64,000 bases of DNA, from assembly GCF_019880205.1 (NCBI RefSeq), contig NZ_CP082292.1:2976001-3040000 (forward strand), written 5' to 3'. This DNA is from Pantoea alfalfae (lineage in GTDB: Bacteria > Pseudomonadota > Gammaproteobacteria > Enterobacterales > Enterobacteriaceae). The translations under genes were made by a program, and so were the position numbers. Below the pieces are notes generated by a model, which was given only the letters and a program-made list of their open reading frames with translations, was not told where the DNA came from and made no database searches. Positions 45,348 to 55,693 of the stretch are shown piece by piece; within the stretch, counting starts at the first letter, position 1; the number at the start of each line of letters is the position of its first letter.

Positions 45348-47216
45348 TTACTGCATTTGTGCGGCAGCGCCGTACTTGATTTTCGCCTCTTTACGGAGGT
45401 TTTGCAGTAAGGCTTCAAACGTCAGCTGCGCATTGTTCTGCGTGACGCCCTTAACCATTTCGTCAATCTGCGCCTGTGGCATGCTGCCGGTTTTAACTTT
45501 ATCTACCGCCACCAGCACCACATTACCCTGCATATCTTCGCTGACACCCCATGAAGGCTTATTGTCAGCAGGCTGAGGCAGATTAAAGGCGGCCTGTGCC
45601 ACCGGATCCTGCGCATTCCGGTCAACGGTTTTGCTGGCGCTCAGTGTCAGGCCTGCTGCTGTCAGTGCTTCCAGCTTGCCCGCTTTGAGATCGGTCAGCA
45701 GTTTATCGGCCTGTGCTTTCGCCTGCTGTGTCGCTTTGTCATGCTTAAGCGTATCCGTAATCTGCGCCTTAACCTGCTCCAGCGGTTTTACCGCTTCCGG
45801 TTTGTGCTCGCTGATACGCAGCACAAAGGCACGATCGCCGTCGACGGTAATAATGTCGGAGTTGTTGCCCGGTGCACCGTTCTGACCCACCAGACCGCCG
45901 TTAAAGATTGCCTGCTTCACAGCATCAAAGTTAAGCGCGTCTGGCAGCGTGTCCTGACTGAACCAGCCGGTCTCTTTCGCTTTCAGACCCGAAGTCTGCT
46001 CGGCACCCGCCAGTGACTCATTGTCATTGCTGGCCGCTTCACTGACTTTTTGCTGCAGTTTGTAGAAGGCATCAACGCCCTTCTCCTGCTTCACTTTCGC
46101 GGCAACAGCGCTGCGAACGTCATCCAGTGGCTTAACCTGCTCTGGCTGAATATCGTCGAGACGAACCACCAGGAAGCCCACTGAAGATTTAATCACGCCT
46201 GACATCTGGCCTTTCTCCGTCAGACCGGCATTTTTCAGCTCATCAGGGGTCGTTGACGGTTCCAGCCAGCCCATATCACCGCCCTTACGCGCAGAGATTG
46301 GGTCGATGGATTTGGCTTTCGCCACATCCGCGAAGTTAGCGCCCCCCTTCAGCTGAGCCAGTACCGCATTGGCATCGGCTTCAGTTTTGGTCTGAATGAC
46401 GCTGTAGCGCGTACGCTGTGGCTGCGAATAGTCCGCTTTATGCTGGTCGTACCAGGCCTGAATATCCGCTTCGCTGGCATCCTGCTGCATGCTGGCAGCA
46501 TCCATCAGGATGTAGCTGACACGGAACTGCTCCGGTGCCATAAAGCTGGTTTTATGCTGCTGATAATACTGACTGATTTCGTCGTCGGTGACGGTTTGTT
46601 TCGCCATCAGGGCATTGACGTCCAGCGTCGCCTGACGAATATCACGTTGCTGTGAAACCAGATCCACCAGTTTGCTGGCTTCGCCTTTCAGCGTGAAGTC
46701 TGTGTTGGCCACGGCATTGATCAGCTGCTGATTGGAGAGTTGCTTACGCAGCGCTTCAGCATACTGGTCGGCACTGAAACCCATGTTGCCGATCAGCGCC
46801 AGATATTTAGCATTATCGAATTTGCCGTTGGTCTGGAAAGCCTGCTGATTGAAGATAGCCTGCTTAACCTGATCGTCACTGATGCTGAGGTGGAGATCTT
46901 TGATGTAGCTGTCGAGCAGTGCCTGGTCGATTAACTGAGACAGTGCCTGCTGACGCATCTGCTGCATGAAGCCATCGTTGCTGGCCAGCTGCGAGAACTG
47001 GTCACCCAGCATCTGCTGCTGACGACTGCGTTCACTGTTGAAAGCCTGCTCCAGCTGTCCCCGGCTAATCTCCTGACCGTTAACTTTGGCCGCATAGTCG
47101 TTATTGCCGCCAATCAGATAGTTGCCAACGCCTGTCAGCACAAAAGAGACGATAATCAGTCCCAGAATAATCTTGAGCACGACATGGTTCGACGCCGCGC
47201 GTAAATTGTCCATCAT
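45348..47216 (-). CDS. ppiD: Periplasmic chaperone PpiD
   Basis: A 622-residue inner-membrane-anchored periplasmic chaperone (E. coli 623) that sits at the SecYEG exit. One N-terminal helix (about 15-35, ILGLIIVSFVLTGVGNYLIGG) is followed by a SurA-like chaperone domain, a parvulin domain (about 265-360, ISARKGGDMGWLEPS) and a C-terminal domain. The parvulin domain of PpiD is considered inactive as an isomerase. Starts MMDNLRAA as in E. coli. Downstream of hupB as usual. Confidence 0.97.
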   Translation of the reverse strand: MMDNLRAASNHVVLKIILGLIIVSFVLTGVGNYLIGGNNDYAAKVNGQEISRGQLEQAFNSERSRQQQMLGDQFSQLASNDGFMQQMRQQALSQLIDQALLDSYIKDLHLSISDDQVKQAIFNQQAFQTNGKFDNAKYLALIGNMGFSADQYAEALRKQLSNQQLINAVANTDFTLKGEASKLVDLVSQQRDIRQATLDVNALMAKQTVTDDEISQYYQQHKTSFMAPEQFRVSYILMDAASMQQDASEADIQAWYDQHKADYSQPQRTRYSVIQTKTEADANAVLAQLKGGANFADVAKAKSIDPISARKGGDMGWLEPSTTPDELKNAGLTEKGQMSGVIKSSVGFLVVRLDDIQPEQVKPLDDVRSAVAAKVKQEKGVDAFYKLQQKVSEAASNDNESLAGAEQTSGLKAKETGWFSQDTLPDALNFDAVKQAIFNGGLVGQNGAPGNNSDIITVDGDRAFVLRISEHKPEAVKPLEQVKAQITDTLKHDKATQQAKAQADKLLTDLKAGKLEALTAAGLTLSASKTVDRNAQDPVAQAAFNLPQPADNKPSWGVSEDMQGNVVLVAVDKVKTGSMPQAQIDEMVKGVTQNNAQLTFEALLQNLRKEAKIKYGAAAQMQ

Positions 47217-47360
47217 GGTATGGCAACGCTCCGCTGTAGTGTGAATGTAAAGCTCGGTCGCAACTCGCCACTGGCTGGCGACTCACGTAACTGCTGGCTT
47301 GGCTGGCAGTCTCAATACGGTCCAGGTCCATCTTACGACCCGATTCTCACCGGTTAAAAC

Positions 47361-47387
47361 AAAAAAGGCACATCTCATTGATGTGCC
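47361..47387 (-). terminator. Rho-independent terminator of hupB
   Basis: Stem GGCACATC / GATGTGCC with a 5-base loop and TTTTTTGTTTT on the minus strand. Confidence 0.92.
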
Positions 47388-47463
47388 CGTATGTTACATG
47401 AGAACGGGTTAATCGTCCTCTAATCCACTGAAGAAAATGCGTCAATGAATCTATTCGTTGTTA

Positions 47464-47736
47464 TTAATTGACAGCGTCTTTCAATGCTTTACCAGCACGG
47501 AAACCCGGTACTTTACCAGCCGGGATGGTGATTTCTTTACCGGTTTGCGGATTGCGGCCGGTACGTGCAGCGCGGTCACGCACAGAGAATGTGCCGAAAC
47601 CCACCAGAGCCACTTCATCACCCTCTTTCAGCGCATCTGAAACTGAGCCCATAAATGCATCTAAAACACGTCCTGCTGCAGCTTTAGAAATATCAGCATC
47701 GGCAGCAATTTTGTCGATCAATTGTGACTTATTCAC
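47464..47736 (-). CDS. hupB: DNA-binding protein HU-beta
   Basis: A 90-residue nucleoid protein forming heterodimers with HU-alpha. The DNA-binding arm motif [24 protein letters not shown] is intact. It starts with GTG at 47736, as does E. coli hupB; GAGGGG nine bases upstream agrees, whereas the ATG three codons earlier directly abuts that site. Downstream of lon with a terminator between, so it has its own promoter. Confidence 0.97.
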   Translation of the reverse strand: MNKSQLIDKIAADADISKAAAGRVLDAFMGSVSDALKEGDEVALVGFGTFSVRDRAARTGRNPQTGKEITIPAGKVPGFRAGKALKDAVN

Positions 47737-47883
47737 TCTCTTCATCCCCTCTTTTATTATTTCACATCGTACCGGGCTTCCGGCCGGGTACGAACGCGCA
47801 GCAAGTTATATCAAGCCTGTGGAGCCGAAACAACGGAATTTCTCTGAGAACGTCGCATCGACAGCCACCTAAATTAGCGGCAC

Positions 47884-47920
47884 AAAAAAAAGCTGGCAAG
47901 CGCCAATTGCCTTGCCAGCT
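47884..47920 (-). terminator. Rho-independent terminator of lon
   Basis: Perfect 10-bp stem AGCTGGCAAG / CTTGCCAGCT with a 10-base loop and eight T on the minus strand, 31 bases after lon. Confidence 0.93.
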
Positions 47921-47950
47921 CCGCTTTTTAACGGTTTATGCCGTTAATCA

Positions 47951-50305
47951 CTATTTTGCTGTTGCGACCTGCATGCCGTAAGGCGCATTTTCCAGTGCCA
48001 GATTCAGCACCTCTTCAATGCGTTTCACCGGATGGATCTCCAGATCGGCAATCACGTTCTGTGGAATCTCTTCCAGATCACGCTTGTTGTCGTCCGGGAT
48101 CAGCACGGTTTTAATGCCACCACGGTGTGCTGCCAGCAGTTTCTCTTTCAGACCGCCAATCGGCAGAACCTGACCACGCAGGGTGATTTCACCGGTCATA
48201 GCGACATCCGCACGCACCGGGTTACCGGTCAGACAAGAGACCAGCGCGGTACACATTGCGATACCGGCACTCGGGCCATCTTTCGGTGTGGCGCCTTCTG
48301 GCACGTGAACGTGAATATCACGTTTTTCGTAGAAGTCACCATTAATGCCCAGTTTCTCGGCACGGGCACGCACCACGGTCAGCGCAGCCTGAATCGACTC
48401 CTGCATCACTTCACCCAGGGAGCCGGTGTAAGTCAGCTTGCCTTTACCCGGTACACACGCAGTTTCGATGGTCAGCAGATCGCCGCCCACTTCCGTCCAC
48501 GCCAGGCCAGTGACCTGACCCACACGGTTTTCACTGTCAGCACGGCCGTAGTCGAAGCGCTGTACGCCCAGGAAGTCCTTGAGGTTTTCACCGTTGATGG
48601 TGATGTGCTTTTTCGTCTTGTCCATCAGCAGTGATTTCACCGCTTTACGGCACAATTTCGACAGCTCACGCTCAAGACTACGCACGCCAGCTTCACGGGT
48701 GTAGTAACGGATAATGCCGACAATCGCGCTATCTTCAACCGTAATTTCACTGGCTTTCAGCGCGTTGCGCTCAATCTGCTTGGTCAGCAGATGCTGCTTA
48801 GCGATGTTTAGTTTCTCATCTTCGGTATAACCCGACAGACGAATCACTTCCATACGGTCCAGCAGCGGTGCCGGGATGTTCATTGAGTTCGACGTTGCCA
48901 CGAACATGACATCAGAGAGGTCATAGTCGACTTCCAGATAGTGGTCGTTGAACGCAATGTTCTGCTCAGGATCAAGCACTTCCAGCAGCGCTGAAGCAGG
49001 ATCGCCGCGCATGTCCGAAGACATTTTGTCGATCTCATCCAGCAGGAACAGCGGGTTCTTAACCCCGACTTTCGCCATTTTCTGGATGAGTTTACCCGGC
49101 ATAGAGCCGATGTAAGTACGACGGTGACCACGGATTTCCGCTTCATCACGCACGCCACCCAGCGCCATACGCACATATTTACGTCCGGTCGCTTTGGCGA
49201 TCGACTGACCGAGGGACGTTTTACCTACCCCTGGCGGTCCGACCAGGCACAGAATCGGCCCTTTGATTTTGCTGACACGACTCTGAACCGCAAGATACTC
49301 AAGAATACGATCCTTCACGCGCTCCAGGCCGTAATGGTCAGTGTCCAGCGTCTCCTGCGCTTTACGCAGATCTTTCTTCACTTTGCTGCGCGCGTTCCAC
49401 GGAACCTGCACCATCCAGTCGATGTAGCCGCGAACCACGGTCGCTTCAGCGGACATCGGGGACATCATTTTCAGCTTCTGTAGCTCAGCTTCTGCTTTTT
49501 CACGCGCTTCTTCCGGCATTTTTGCCGCGTCGATTTTGCGTTTTAACGCTTCGTACTCGTCAGGCGCGTCGTCCATCTCACCGAGCTCTTTCTGAATCGC
49601 CTTCATCTGCTCATTCAGATAATACTCGCGCTGGCTCTTCTCCATCTGCTTCTTAACACGGTTGCGAATGCGCTTCTCAACCTGCAGCAGATCGATTTCA
49701 GATTCCATCATCGCCATCAGATATTCCAGACGCTCATTAACGTCGGACATCTCCAGCACAGACTGTTTGTCTGCCAGTTTCAGTGGCATATGCGCTGCAA
49801 CGGTGTCAGCAAGGCGGGCCGCATCGTCAATGTTATTCAGTGAGGTTAAAACCTCGGGTGGGATCTTTTTATTGAGTTTGATGTAGCCTTCAAACTGATT
49901 GATCGCCGTACGCACCAGCACTTCCTGCTCGCGCTCTTCAATCTCTGGCGAAACCAGATATTCAGCTTGTGCAACAAAATGGTCACCGTTGTCGGCCAGC
50001 GTCGTAATATGGGCGCGCTGTAAACCTTCTACCAAAACTTTGACAGTGCCATCCGGCAGTTTCAGCATTTGCAATACTGATGCAACGGTCCCTACTGAAA
50101 AGAGATCGTTAATGCCAGGTTCATCCGTTGAAGCCTCTTTCTGTGCGACCAGCATGATTTTTTTATCATGATCCATTGCGGCTTCAAGGCACCGAATTGA
50201 TTTTTCCCGGCCAACAAACAACGGAATTACCATGTGCGGATAAACCACCACGTCGCGCAGCGGCAACACGGGGATTTCAATGCGTTCAGAACGCTCAGGA
50301 TTCAT
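47951..50305 (-). CDS. lon: ATP-dependent protease La (Lon)
   Basis: Hexameric AAA+ protease that degrades misfolded and short-lived regulators (SulA, RcsA). The 784-residue length equals E. coli Lon. N-terminal domain about 1-300, Walker [10 protein letters not shown] near 356, Walker B FLLDEIDK near 420, and the Ser-Lys dyad: S679 in [10 protein letters not shown] (codon at 48271-48269) and K722 in [15 protein letters not shown] sigma-32-type promoter is upstream, so it should be heat-inducible. It is downstream of clpX after about 186 bases and a terminator. Confidence 0.98.
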   Translation of the reverse strand: MNPERSERIEIPVLPLRDVVVYPHMVIPLFVGREKSIRCLEAAMDHDKKIMLVAQKEASTDEPGINDLFSVGTVASVLQMLKLPDGTVKVLVEGLQRAHITTLADNGDHFVAQAEYLVSPEIEEREQEVLVRTAINQFEGYIKLNKKIPPEVLTSLNNIDDAARLADTVAAHMPLKLADKQSVLEMSDVNERLEYLMAMMESEIDLLQVEKRIRNRVKKQMEKSQREYYLNEQMKAIQKELGEMDDAPDEYEALKRKIDAAKMPEEAREKAEAELQKLKMMSPMSAEATVVRGYIDWMVQVPWNARSKVKKDLRKAQETLDTDHYGLERVKDRILEYLAVQSRVSKIKGPILCLVGPPGVGKTSLGQSIAKATGRKYVRMALGGVRDEAEIRGHRRTYIGSMPGKLIQKMAKVGVKNPLFLLDEIDKMSSDMRGDPASALLEVLDPEQNIAFNDHYLEVDYDLSDVMFVATSNSMNIPAPLLDRMEVIRLSGYTEDEKLNIAKQHLLTKQIERNALKASEITVEDSAIVGIIRYYTREAGVRSLERELSKLCRKAVKSLLMDKTKKHITINGENLKDFLGVQRFDYGRADSENRVGQVTGLAWTEVGGDLLTIETACVPGKGKLTYTGSLGEVMQESIQAALTVVRARAEKLGINGDFYEKRDIHVHVPEGATPKDGPSAGIAMCTALVSCLTGNPVRADVAMTGEITLRGQVLPIGGLKEKLLAAHRGGIKTVLIPDDNKRDLEEIPQNVIADLEIHPVKRIEEVLNLALENAPYGMQVATAK

Positions 50306-50388
50306 AGAGCTCTCTCTTTGTTTAATGTCCGCCAGGTGATGGGAACCGCATCAGGCAGGTATGCAGTTAAACCCACAGGTATCTGAGT

Positions 50389-50417
50389 ATATGGGGATGA
50401 TTGTCCGACATTCAACG
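50389..50417 (-). promoter_or_regulatory. Sigma-32 (heat-shock) promoter of lon
   Basis: Minus strand CGTTGAA (50417-50411), 14 bases, CCCCATAT (50396-50389). The same arrangement is known for the E. coli lon promoter. Confidence 0.85.
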
Positions 50418-50436
50418 TCACAGAGGCGAGAAAAGC

Positions 50437-50463
50437 AAAAGGGGAAACATTTTCCCCTTTTTT
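50437..50463 (-). terminator. Rho-independent terminator of clpX
   Basis: Stem GGGGAAA / TTTCCCC with a 3-base loop flanked by A and T runs on both sides; on the minus strand it ends CCCCTTTTGCTTTT after clpX. Confidence 0.88.
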
Positions 50464-50491
50464 AATTGAACAACATGGACGATCTGTTTAA

Positions 50492-51763
50492 TTATTCGCC
50501 AGATGCCTGCGCTTCATGCTTGCCGTAGATCAACATGGGCTCAGACTGACCTTCAATAACTGATTCATCAATCACTACTTTTTCCACGTCATCCATGGAA
50601 GGCAGGTCATACATGGTTTCCAGCAGCGCACCTTCAACAATAGAACGCAGACCACGAGCACCGGTTTTACGTGACATCGCTTTCTTCGCGATAGCGGTTA
50701 ATGCCTCGTCACGGAACTCCAGTTCAACCCCTTCCAGGTTAAACAGCGCCTGGTACTGTTTGGTCAGAGCGTTTTTCGGCTCACGCAGAATCTGAATCAG
50801 CGCTTCTTCGCTCAGCTCGCTCAGGGTCGCGACCACAGGCAGACGACCGATGAACTCAGGGATCAGACCAAACTTGATCAAATCTTCAGGTTCACACTGT
50901 GAAAGCAGTTCACCTTCGCTGGCTTTCTGTGACTTCCCTTTCACGGTGGCACCAAAACCAATACCAGATCCGGTTTCCACGCGCTGGGAGATCACTTTGT
51001 CCAGGCCGGCGAATGCGCCGCCGCAGATAAACAGAATTTTCGAGGTATCAACCTGCAAGAATTCCTGTTGCGGATGCTTACGTCCACCCTGCGGCGGAAC
51101 GGCAGCCACGGTGCCTTCAATCAGTTTAAGCAGAGCCTGCTGTACACCTTCGCCTGACACGTCACGGGTAATCGACGGGTTATCAGACTTGCGTGAGATT
51201 TTATCGATTTCATCGATATAAACGATGCCGCGCTGTGCTTTCTGTACGTCGTAATCACATTTCTGCAGCAGTTTCTGGATGATGTTTTCAACGTCTTCAC
51301 CCACGTAACCGGCTTCAGTCAGCGTGGTGGCGTCAGCCATAGTGAATGGCACATCCAGCAGGCGCGCCAGCGTTTCTGCCAGCAGCGTTTTACCACTACC
51401 GGTCGGGCCAATCAGCAGAATGTTACTTTTGCCCAGTTCGATGCCATTGCTGGTATCACCGTTACGCAAACGCTTGTAGTGGTTGTAAACCGCAACCGCC
51501 AGCACTTTCTTCGCTCTTTCCTGACCGATAACATAATCATCGAGGTGATGGCGAATTTCATGTGGGGTTGGCAACGCACTGCGTTCACGATGCGGGGCAA
51601 CTTCTTTAATCTCTTCGCGAATGATGTCGTTGCACAGGTCAACACACTCATCGCAGATATACACTGACGGCCCGGCAATCAGCTTACGCACTTCATGCTG
51701 GCTTTTGCCGCAAAAAGAGCAGTACAGCAACTTTCCTGAACCGTCTTTGCGCTTATCTGTCAT
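50492..51763 (-). CDS. clpX: ATP-dependent unfoldase ClpX
   Basis: A 423-residue AAA+ unfoldase that feeds ClpP (E. coli 424). N-terminal zinc-binding domain with four Cys (YCSFCGK and [10 protein letters not shown], about 15-40), Walker A GPTGSGKT near 120, pore loop GYVGE near 153, Walker [10 protein letters not shown] near 185. The IGF-type ClpP-docking loop is present as GSGIGFGA near 267. It follows clpP after about 136 bases and is probably co-transcribed with it. Confidence 0.98.
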   Translation of the reverse strand: MTDKRKDGSGKLLYCSFCGKSQHEVRKLIAGPSVYICDECVDLCNDIIREEIKEVAPHRERSALPTPHEIRHHLDDYVIGQERAKKVLAVAVYNHYKRLRNGDTSNGIELGKSNILLIGPTGSGKTLLAETLARLLDVPFTMADATTLTEAGYVGEDVENIIQKLLQKCDYDVQKAQRGIVYIDEIDKISRKSDNPSITRDVSGEGVQQALLKLIEGTVAAVPPQGGRKHPQQEFLQVDTSKILFICGGAFAGLDKVISQRVETGSGIGFGATVKGKSQKASEGELLSQCEPEDLIKFGLIPEFIGRLPVVATLSELSEEALIQILREPKNALTKQYQALFNLEGVELEFRDEALTAIAKKAMSRKTGARGLRSIVEGALLETMYDLPSMDDVEKVVIDESVIEGQSEPMLIYGKHEAQASGE

Positions 51764-51899
51764 CAGTTAACCTCTTCTTGTTCTCAGGCCATACCCGCGT
51801 ACGGCTCAGGCCGTACAGGGACGGCCGAAATTCATTCAACCCATAAATAGTACCGTTGTCCTGTTAACTATAGACCAGTGACAACGGTAAGTCGGGGTC

Positions 51900-52523
51900 T
51901 TATTGGCGATGCGTCAGAATTGAATCGACTAATCCATACTCTACCGCTTCATTTGCAGAGAGGAAACGATCACGCTCGGTATCACGCTCAATTTCTTCCA
52001 GCGTTTTACCGGTATGCTCAGCCATCAGCTCATTCATGCGCTGTTTAACTTTAAGGATTTCACGCGCATGGATTTCAATGTCTGACGCCTGGCCCTGATA
52101 GCCGCCCAGCGGCTGGTGGATCATCACGCGCGAGTTTGGCAGACAGAAACGCTTCCCTTTAGTGCCCGCTGTCAGCAGAAACGCCCCCATTGAACAGGCC
52201 TGTCCCATACAGATGGTGCTGACATCCGGTTTGATAAATTTCATGGTGTCGTAAATCGACATACCGGCCGTGATCACACCGCCTGGCGAGTTGATGTAGA
52301 GATAGATATCTTTTTCCGGGTTCTCAGCTTCCAGAAACAGCATCTGCGCCACGATCAGATTAGCCATGTGGTCTTCAACCTGACCGGTCAGAAAAATGAC
52401 GCGCTCTTTCAGCAGACGGGAGTAGATGTCGTAAGAACGCTCACCACGCGAAGTTTGTTCAACCACCATTGGCACCAGCGCATTGTGCGGTGCAGTATAT
52501 TCACGATCGCCACTGTATGACAT
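51900..52523 (-). CDS. clpP: ATP-dependent Clp protease proteolytic subunit ClpP
   Basis: Tetradecameric serine protease working with ClpX or ClpA. With ATG at 52523 (AGGAG seven bases upstream) it has 207 residues, equal to E. coli; an in-frame upstream ATG at 52556 is unlikely. The triad is S111 (GQACSMGA), H136 (VMIHQPLGG) and D185. A Cys replaces the Ala before the catalytic Ser of the E. coli protein. A sigma-32-type promoter is upstream. Confidence 0.98.
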   Translation of the reverse strand: MSYSGDREYTAPHNALVPMVVEQTSRGERSYDIYSRLLKERVIFLTGQVEDHMANLIVAQMLFLEAENPEKDIYLYINSPGGVITAGMSIYDTMKFIKPDVSTICMGQACSMGAFLLTAGTKGKRFCLPNSRVMIHQPLGGYQGQASDIEIHAREILKVKQRMNELMAEHTGKTLEEIERDTERDRFLSANEAVEYGLVDSILTHRQ

Positions 52524-52666
52524 TACCGTCTCCTGGATAAATTTCATTGGCAACATTCTGTACCGATTCTACGTAAGACGCTCGGGAAACTCCACGTCGC
52601 ACCTTTTCCGACACCTTCAGGACGGTTAATCAGCCAGCCTCACTCTCATTTCTGCATACTCCCACT

Positions 52667-52695
52667 ATCTGGGGATGCTGCACGCATGTTTCAAG
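52667..52695 (-). promoter_or_regulatory. Sigma-32 (heat-shock) promoter of clpP-clpX
   Basis: Minus strand CTTGAAA (52695-52689), 14 bases, CCCCAGAT (52674-52667); close to the sigma-32 consensus and 144 bases before clpP. Confidence 0.85.
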
Positions 52696-52803
52696 CATAA
52701 CAATCTTTTCCCTGTTCGCTAACCCGGAAAAAGCGATGCGTGAATAATTTGCCGATTAATTAAGCAAATAGCGGCGAAGAGTCGCGTTCTGTACGCAAAA
52801 TAC

Positions 52804-52833
52804 AAAAAAGCCCGCGACTTTTCAGTCACGGGC
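52804..52833 (-). terminator. Rho-independent terminator of tig
   Basis: Stem GCCCG-T-GACT / AGTC-G-CGGGC with loop GAAA, followed by TTTTTTG on the minus strand. Confidence 0.92.
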
Positions 52834-52858
52834 TTAGCACAGACGGTTAACTGCGTGA

Positions 52859-54163
52859 TCAGGCCTGAGCGGTCTGATTCATCAGATCCTGGAAGTTGGT
52901 CTCTTTCTCGGTCACTTTAGCTTTCGCCAGGACCGCTTCAACCGCTTGCTCTTCCAGCGCGACGTTGCGCATATTGTTCATCAGCTCGTTATTCTTGCTG
53001 TAGAACTCGATGACTTCTTTCGGATCTTCATACGCAGAAGCCATCTCTTCGATCATGGTGTTCACGCGCGCTTCGTCAGCTTTCAGCTCGTGGGTACGAA
53101 TCACTTCGCCCAGCAGCAGACCGACAACAACACGGCGTTTAGCCTGCTCTTCAAACAGTTCGCGTGGCAGTTCCAGCGCCTGCTGTTCGTTGCCACCGAA
53201 ACGCTGTGCAGCCTGACGACGCAGAACATCGATTTCGCTGTCAACCAGCGCAGCTGGCACGTCGATTTCGTTCGCTTCAACCAGGCCGTCGATCGCCTGA
53301 GTTTTGATGCGGTTACGGATAGCGCCTTTCAGCTCGCGATCCATGTTCTTACGCACTTCAGTACGCAGACCGGCTACAGAACCATCTTCAACGCCGAAAC
53401 GTTTGATGAACTCTTCAGTCAGCTCTGGCAGCTCACGCGTTTCAACTTTCTTCAGCACGATCTCGAACTTCGCATCTTTCCCTTTCAGGGTTTCTGCGTG
53501 GTAGTCGTCCGGGAATTTCACGTCGATAGTGAACGTTTCGCCCGCTTTGTGACCCACAACGCCTTCTTCAAAGCCTGGGATCATGCGGCCCTGGCCCATG
53601 GCCAGAACGAAATCAGTGGCTTTGCCGCCTTCGAACTCTTCACCGTCAACAGAACCGTTGAAATCGATAGTTGCACGATCTTCCGGGCCTGCAGCTGCGT
53701 CGCTTTCGATCCAGTTGGCCTGCTGCTTGCGCAGAGTATCCAGCATGGCATCAACATCAGCATCAGTTACTTCAACGACAGGTTTTTCGACTTCGATGTT
53801 TTCCAGGCCTTTCAGCTCAACTTCCGGATAGACTTCGAATTCAACCGCGTAGGTGAAATCCTGACCTTCTTTGTATTCGCCCGGCACATAGTTTGGTGCG
53901 CCAGCCGGATTAATTTTTTCTTTGATGATGGCGTCAACAAAGTTGCGCGTCATCAGCTCGCCCAGCACGTCCTGACGGACAGAAGCGCCGTAACGCTGCG
54001 CCACGATGTTCATCGGCACTTTGCCTTTACGGAAACCATCGATGCGAACTTTCCTGGCAACGTCAACCAGTTCTTTTTTTACTGCGCTTTCGATGCTGTC
54101 AGCTGCAACAGTAATCGTAATGCGACGGCCCAGGCCCTGAGTGGTCTCTACAGAAACTTGCAT
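52859..54163 (-). CDS. tig: Trigger factor
   Basis: Ribosome-bound chaperone and prolyl isomerase for nascent chains. The 434-residue product (E. coli 432) has the ribosome-binding domain with the signature GFRKGKVP near residue 43, an FKBP-like isomerase domain at about 150-245 ([29 protein letters not shown]) and the C-terminal chaperone arms. Strong codon bias fits high expression. It lies upstream of clpP as usual. A long open frame antisense to it is a shadow. Confidence 0.98.
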   Translation of the reverse strand: MQVSVETTQGLGRRITITVAADSIESAVKKELVDVARKVRIDGFRKGKVPMNIVAQRYGASVRQDVLGELMTRNFVDAIIKEKINPAGAPNYVPGEYKEGQDFTYAVEFEVYPEVELKGLENIEVEKPVVEVTDADVDAMLDTLRKQQANWIESDAAAGPEDRATIDFNGSVDGEEFEGGKATDFVLAMGQGRMIPGFEEGVVGHKAGETFTIDVKFPDDYHAETLKGKDAKFEIVLKKVETRELPELTEEFIKRFGVEDGSVAGLRTEVRKNMDRELKGAIRNRIKTQAIDGLVEANEIDVPAALVDSEIDVLRRQAAQRFGGNEQQALELPRELFEEQAKRRVVVGLLLGEVIRTHELKADEARVNTMIEEMASAYEDPKEVIEFYSKNNELMNNMRNVALEEQAVEAVLAKAKVTEKETNFQDLMNQTAQA

Positions 54164-54419
54164 CTTGTTACCTCAAAAAATCACGTGCTCGGTCAACTTC
54201 AGACACCACACATAGTGAAATGCGCCGTATCCAACAACCGGGACGGCTTCCGTGAAGAGAACCTGATCCCTGTTACCAGAAGCGTCCCGAAGACATTCCG
54301 GAAAAATAGACGCAGCATTATAGCGGCATCGCTGGAATGAGTCGAGGACGCTAACTCACCACTTTTCAGCAGGTTTGCTGCTTTTTTGAGCCAGGGATCG
54401 CGTTTTTCGCTAAATCACA

Positions 54420-54441
54420 GAAAAAACGGCCAGCAGGCCGT
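54420..54441 (-). terminator. Rho-independent terminator of bolA
   Basis: Stem ACGGCC / GGCCGT with a 4-base loop and TTTTT on the minus strand, about 16 bases after bolA. Confidence 0.88.
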
Positions 54442-54456
54442 TTCAGAGGAGGGAGA

Positions 54457-54771
54457 TCAGGCGAGACTACCGGCACCACGACAGTTAGGCGAAGCCAGAA
54501 CGGTATCCTGCAACCCTTCCCACTCTTTCAGGGTGTAAGTATGCAGGGCTAAGGCATGGACACTGCCCGCTAATTCAGCCGCCAGTTCGCTATAAATCAG
54601 ACGATGACGCGCCAGGAAGCGCTGGCCTGCAAAGCAGTCGCTGACAATCACCACTTTGAAGTGACTTTCCGATCCGGCAGGCACGTTGTGCCGGTAACTT
54701 TCGTCATGCACTTCCAGATGAGCTGGCTGAAACGCCACACGCAGCTTTTCTTCTATTTGTTCGCGGATCAT
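54457..54771 (-). CDS. bolA: Morphogene regulator BolA
   Basis: A 104-residue BolA-family protein (E. coli 105). BolA controls cell shape genes under stress and pairs with monothiol glutaredoxins around an iron-sulfur cluster. The conserved core [26 protein letters not shown] with the cluster His and C-terminal [25 protein letters not shown] are present. GAGGAG precedes the ATG. Divergent from yajG and upstream of tig. Confidence 0.97.
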   Translation of the reverse strand: MIREQIEEKLRVAFQPAHLEVHDESYRHNVPAGSESHFKVVIVSDCFAGQRFLARHRLIYSELAAELAGSVHALALHTYTLKEWEGLQDTVLASPNCRGAGSLA

Positions 54772-55001
54772 GGCTATTACTCCTCAATGGCGAGCGCGGT
54801 GCCCCATCTCATTCAATCTTAGTCGCTTTTAGTGCGCTTACCCGCCGGCGGACGCTAAATATTGCATTTTATGTCAGCCCGCTTCTGGTGTGCATCATAA
54901 CGCAGTCGAAACCATCAGCAAACCTGCCTGTCAGAGAAGGGGCTTAAAACGGTTTCAGAGACAATTTCACCCGCAACAGGGCTTTTTTCACTGCCGGGCA
55001 A

Positions 55002-55010
55002 TGCTATGAT
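55002..55010 (+). promoter_or_regulatory. Extended -10 promoter candidate of yajG
   Basis: TGCTATGAT, an extended -10 element, 48 bases before the yajG ATG; the -35 side (CTTTTTTCA region near 54983) is weak. Confidence 0.5.
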
Positions 55011-55057
55011 GGCCGCAGTTTTTGCAAACCAACCCCCTGACACCAACGAGAAAAAGT

Positions 55058-55636
55058 ATGTTGAAAAAACTGTTATTCCCACTGTTGGCTGCGTTCATTT
55101 TAGCCGGCTGTGCAACCAGCAATAATACCCTCACTATCCAGCCTAAAATTCAGCTGCCGCAGCAGGATCCCGGCCTGATGGGCGTGACCGTGAGCATCAA
55201 CGGTGCCGACCAGCGTAAAGATCAGGCGCTGGCAAAAGTTAACCGTGATGGTCAGTTAGTGACCCTGACGCCTTCGCGCGATCTCCGTTTCCTGCTGCAG
55301 GAAGTGCTGGAGAAGCAGATGACCGCACGTGGTTATATGATTGGTCCTGATGGCGCGGTCGATCTGCAGATTGTGGTTAACAATCTCTACGCTGACGTGA
55401 CGCAGGGCAATGTGCGCTACAGCATCACTACCAAAGCGGACATCTCTATTATTGCGACCGCGAAAAATGGCAACAAGCAGGTTAAAAACTACCGCCAGAC
55501 TTACAGCGTAGAAGGCGCATTCAACGCCAATAACCAGAAGATTACTGACGCGGTGAACGCCACCATGAGCGATGTGATTGCGGATATGGCACAGGACACC
55601 AGCGTTAACGACTTCATCAAGCAGAACGCCCGTTAA
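55058..55636 (+). CDS. yajG: YajG family lipoprotein
   Basis: A 192-residue lipoprotein with the same length as E. coli YajG; function unknown. The signal peptide MLKKLLFPLLAAFILAGC ends in the lipobox LAGC. After lipidation the residues are ATSNNTL, so an Ala follows the Cys and outer-membrane sorting by Lol is expected. The start at 55058 matches the family; a longer frame from 55022 has no use. It is next to ampG in the same direction, with a terminator between. Confidence 0.95.
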   Translation: MLKKLLFPLLAAFILAGCATSNNTLTIQPKIQLPQQDPGLMGVTVSINGADQRKDQALAKVNRDGQLVTLTPSRDLRFLLQEVLEKQMTARGYMIGPDGAVDLQIVVNNLYADVTQGNVRYSITTKADISIIATAKNGNKQVKNYRQTYSVEGAFNANNQKITDAVNATMSDVIADMAQDTSVNDFIKQNAR

Positions 55637-55651
55637 TATCGTCTCACCTCT

Positions 55652-55675
55652 GCCCTGCCTCGTGCAGGGCTTTTT
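55652..55675 (+). terminator. Rho-independent terminator of yajG
   Basis: Perfect stem GCCCTGC / GCAGGGC with a 5-base loop followed by TTTTTGTT. Confidence 0.92.
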
Positions 55676-55693
55676 GTTATCTGCAGGATCCGC

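Noticed and set aside
47217..47360. Segment before ppiD checked for a tRNA or small RNA
   Set aside because: No cloverleaf or conserved RNA motif could be found; only the hupB terminator at its end.
52946..54340. 464-residue open frame on the strand opposite tig
   Set aside because: Exact shadow of a highly expressed, codon-biased gene; its translation is Phe-rich and low in complexity with no family likeness.
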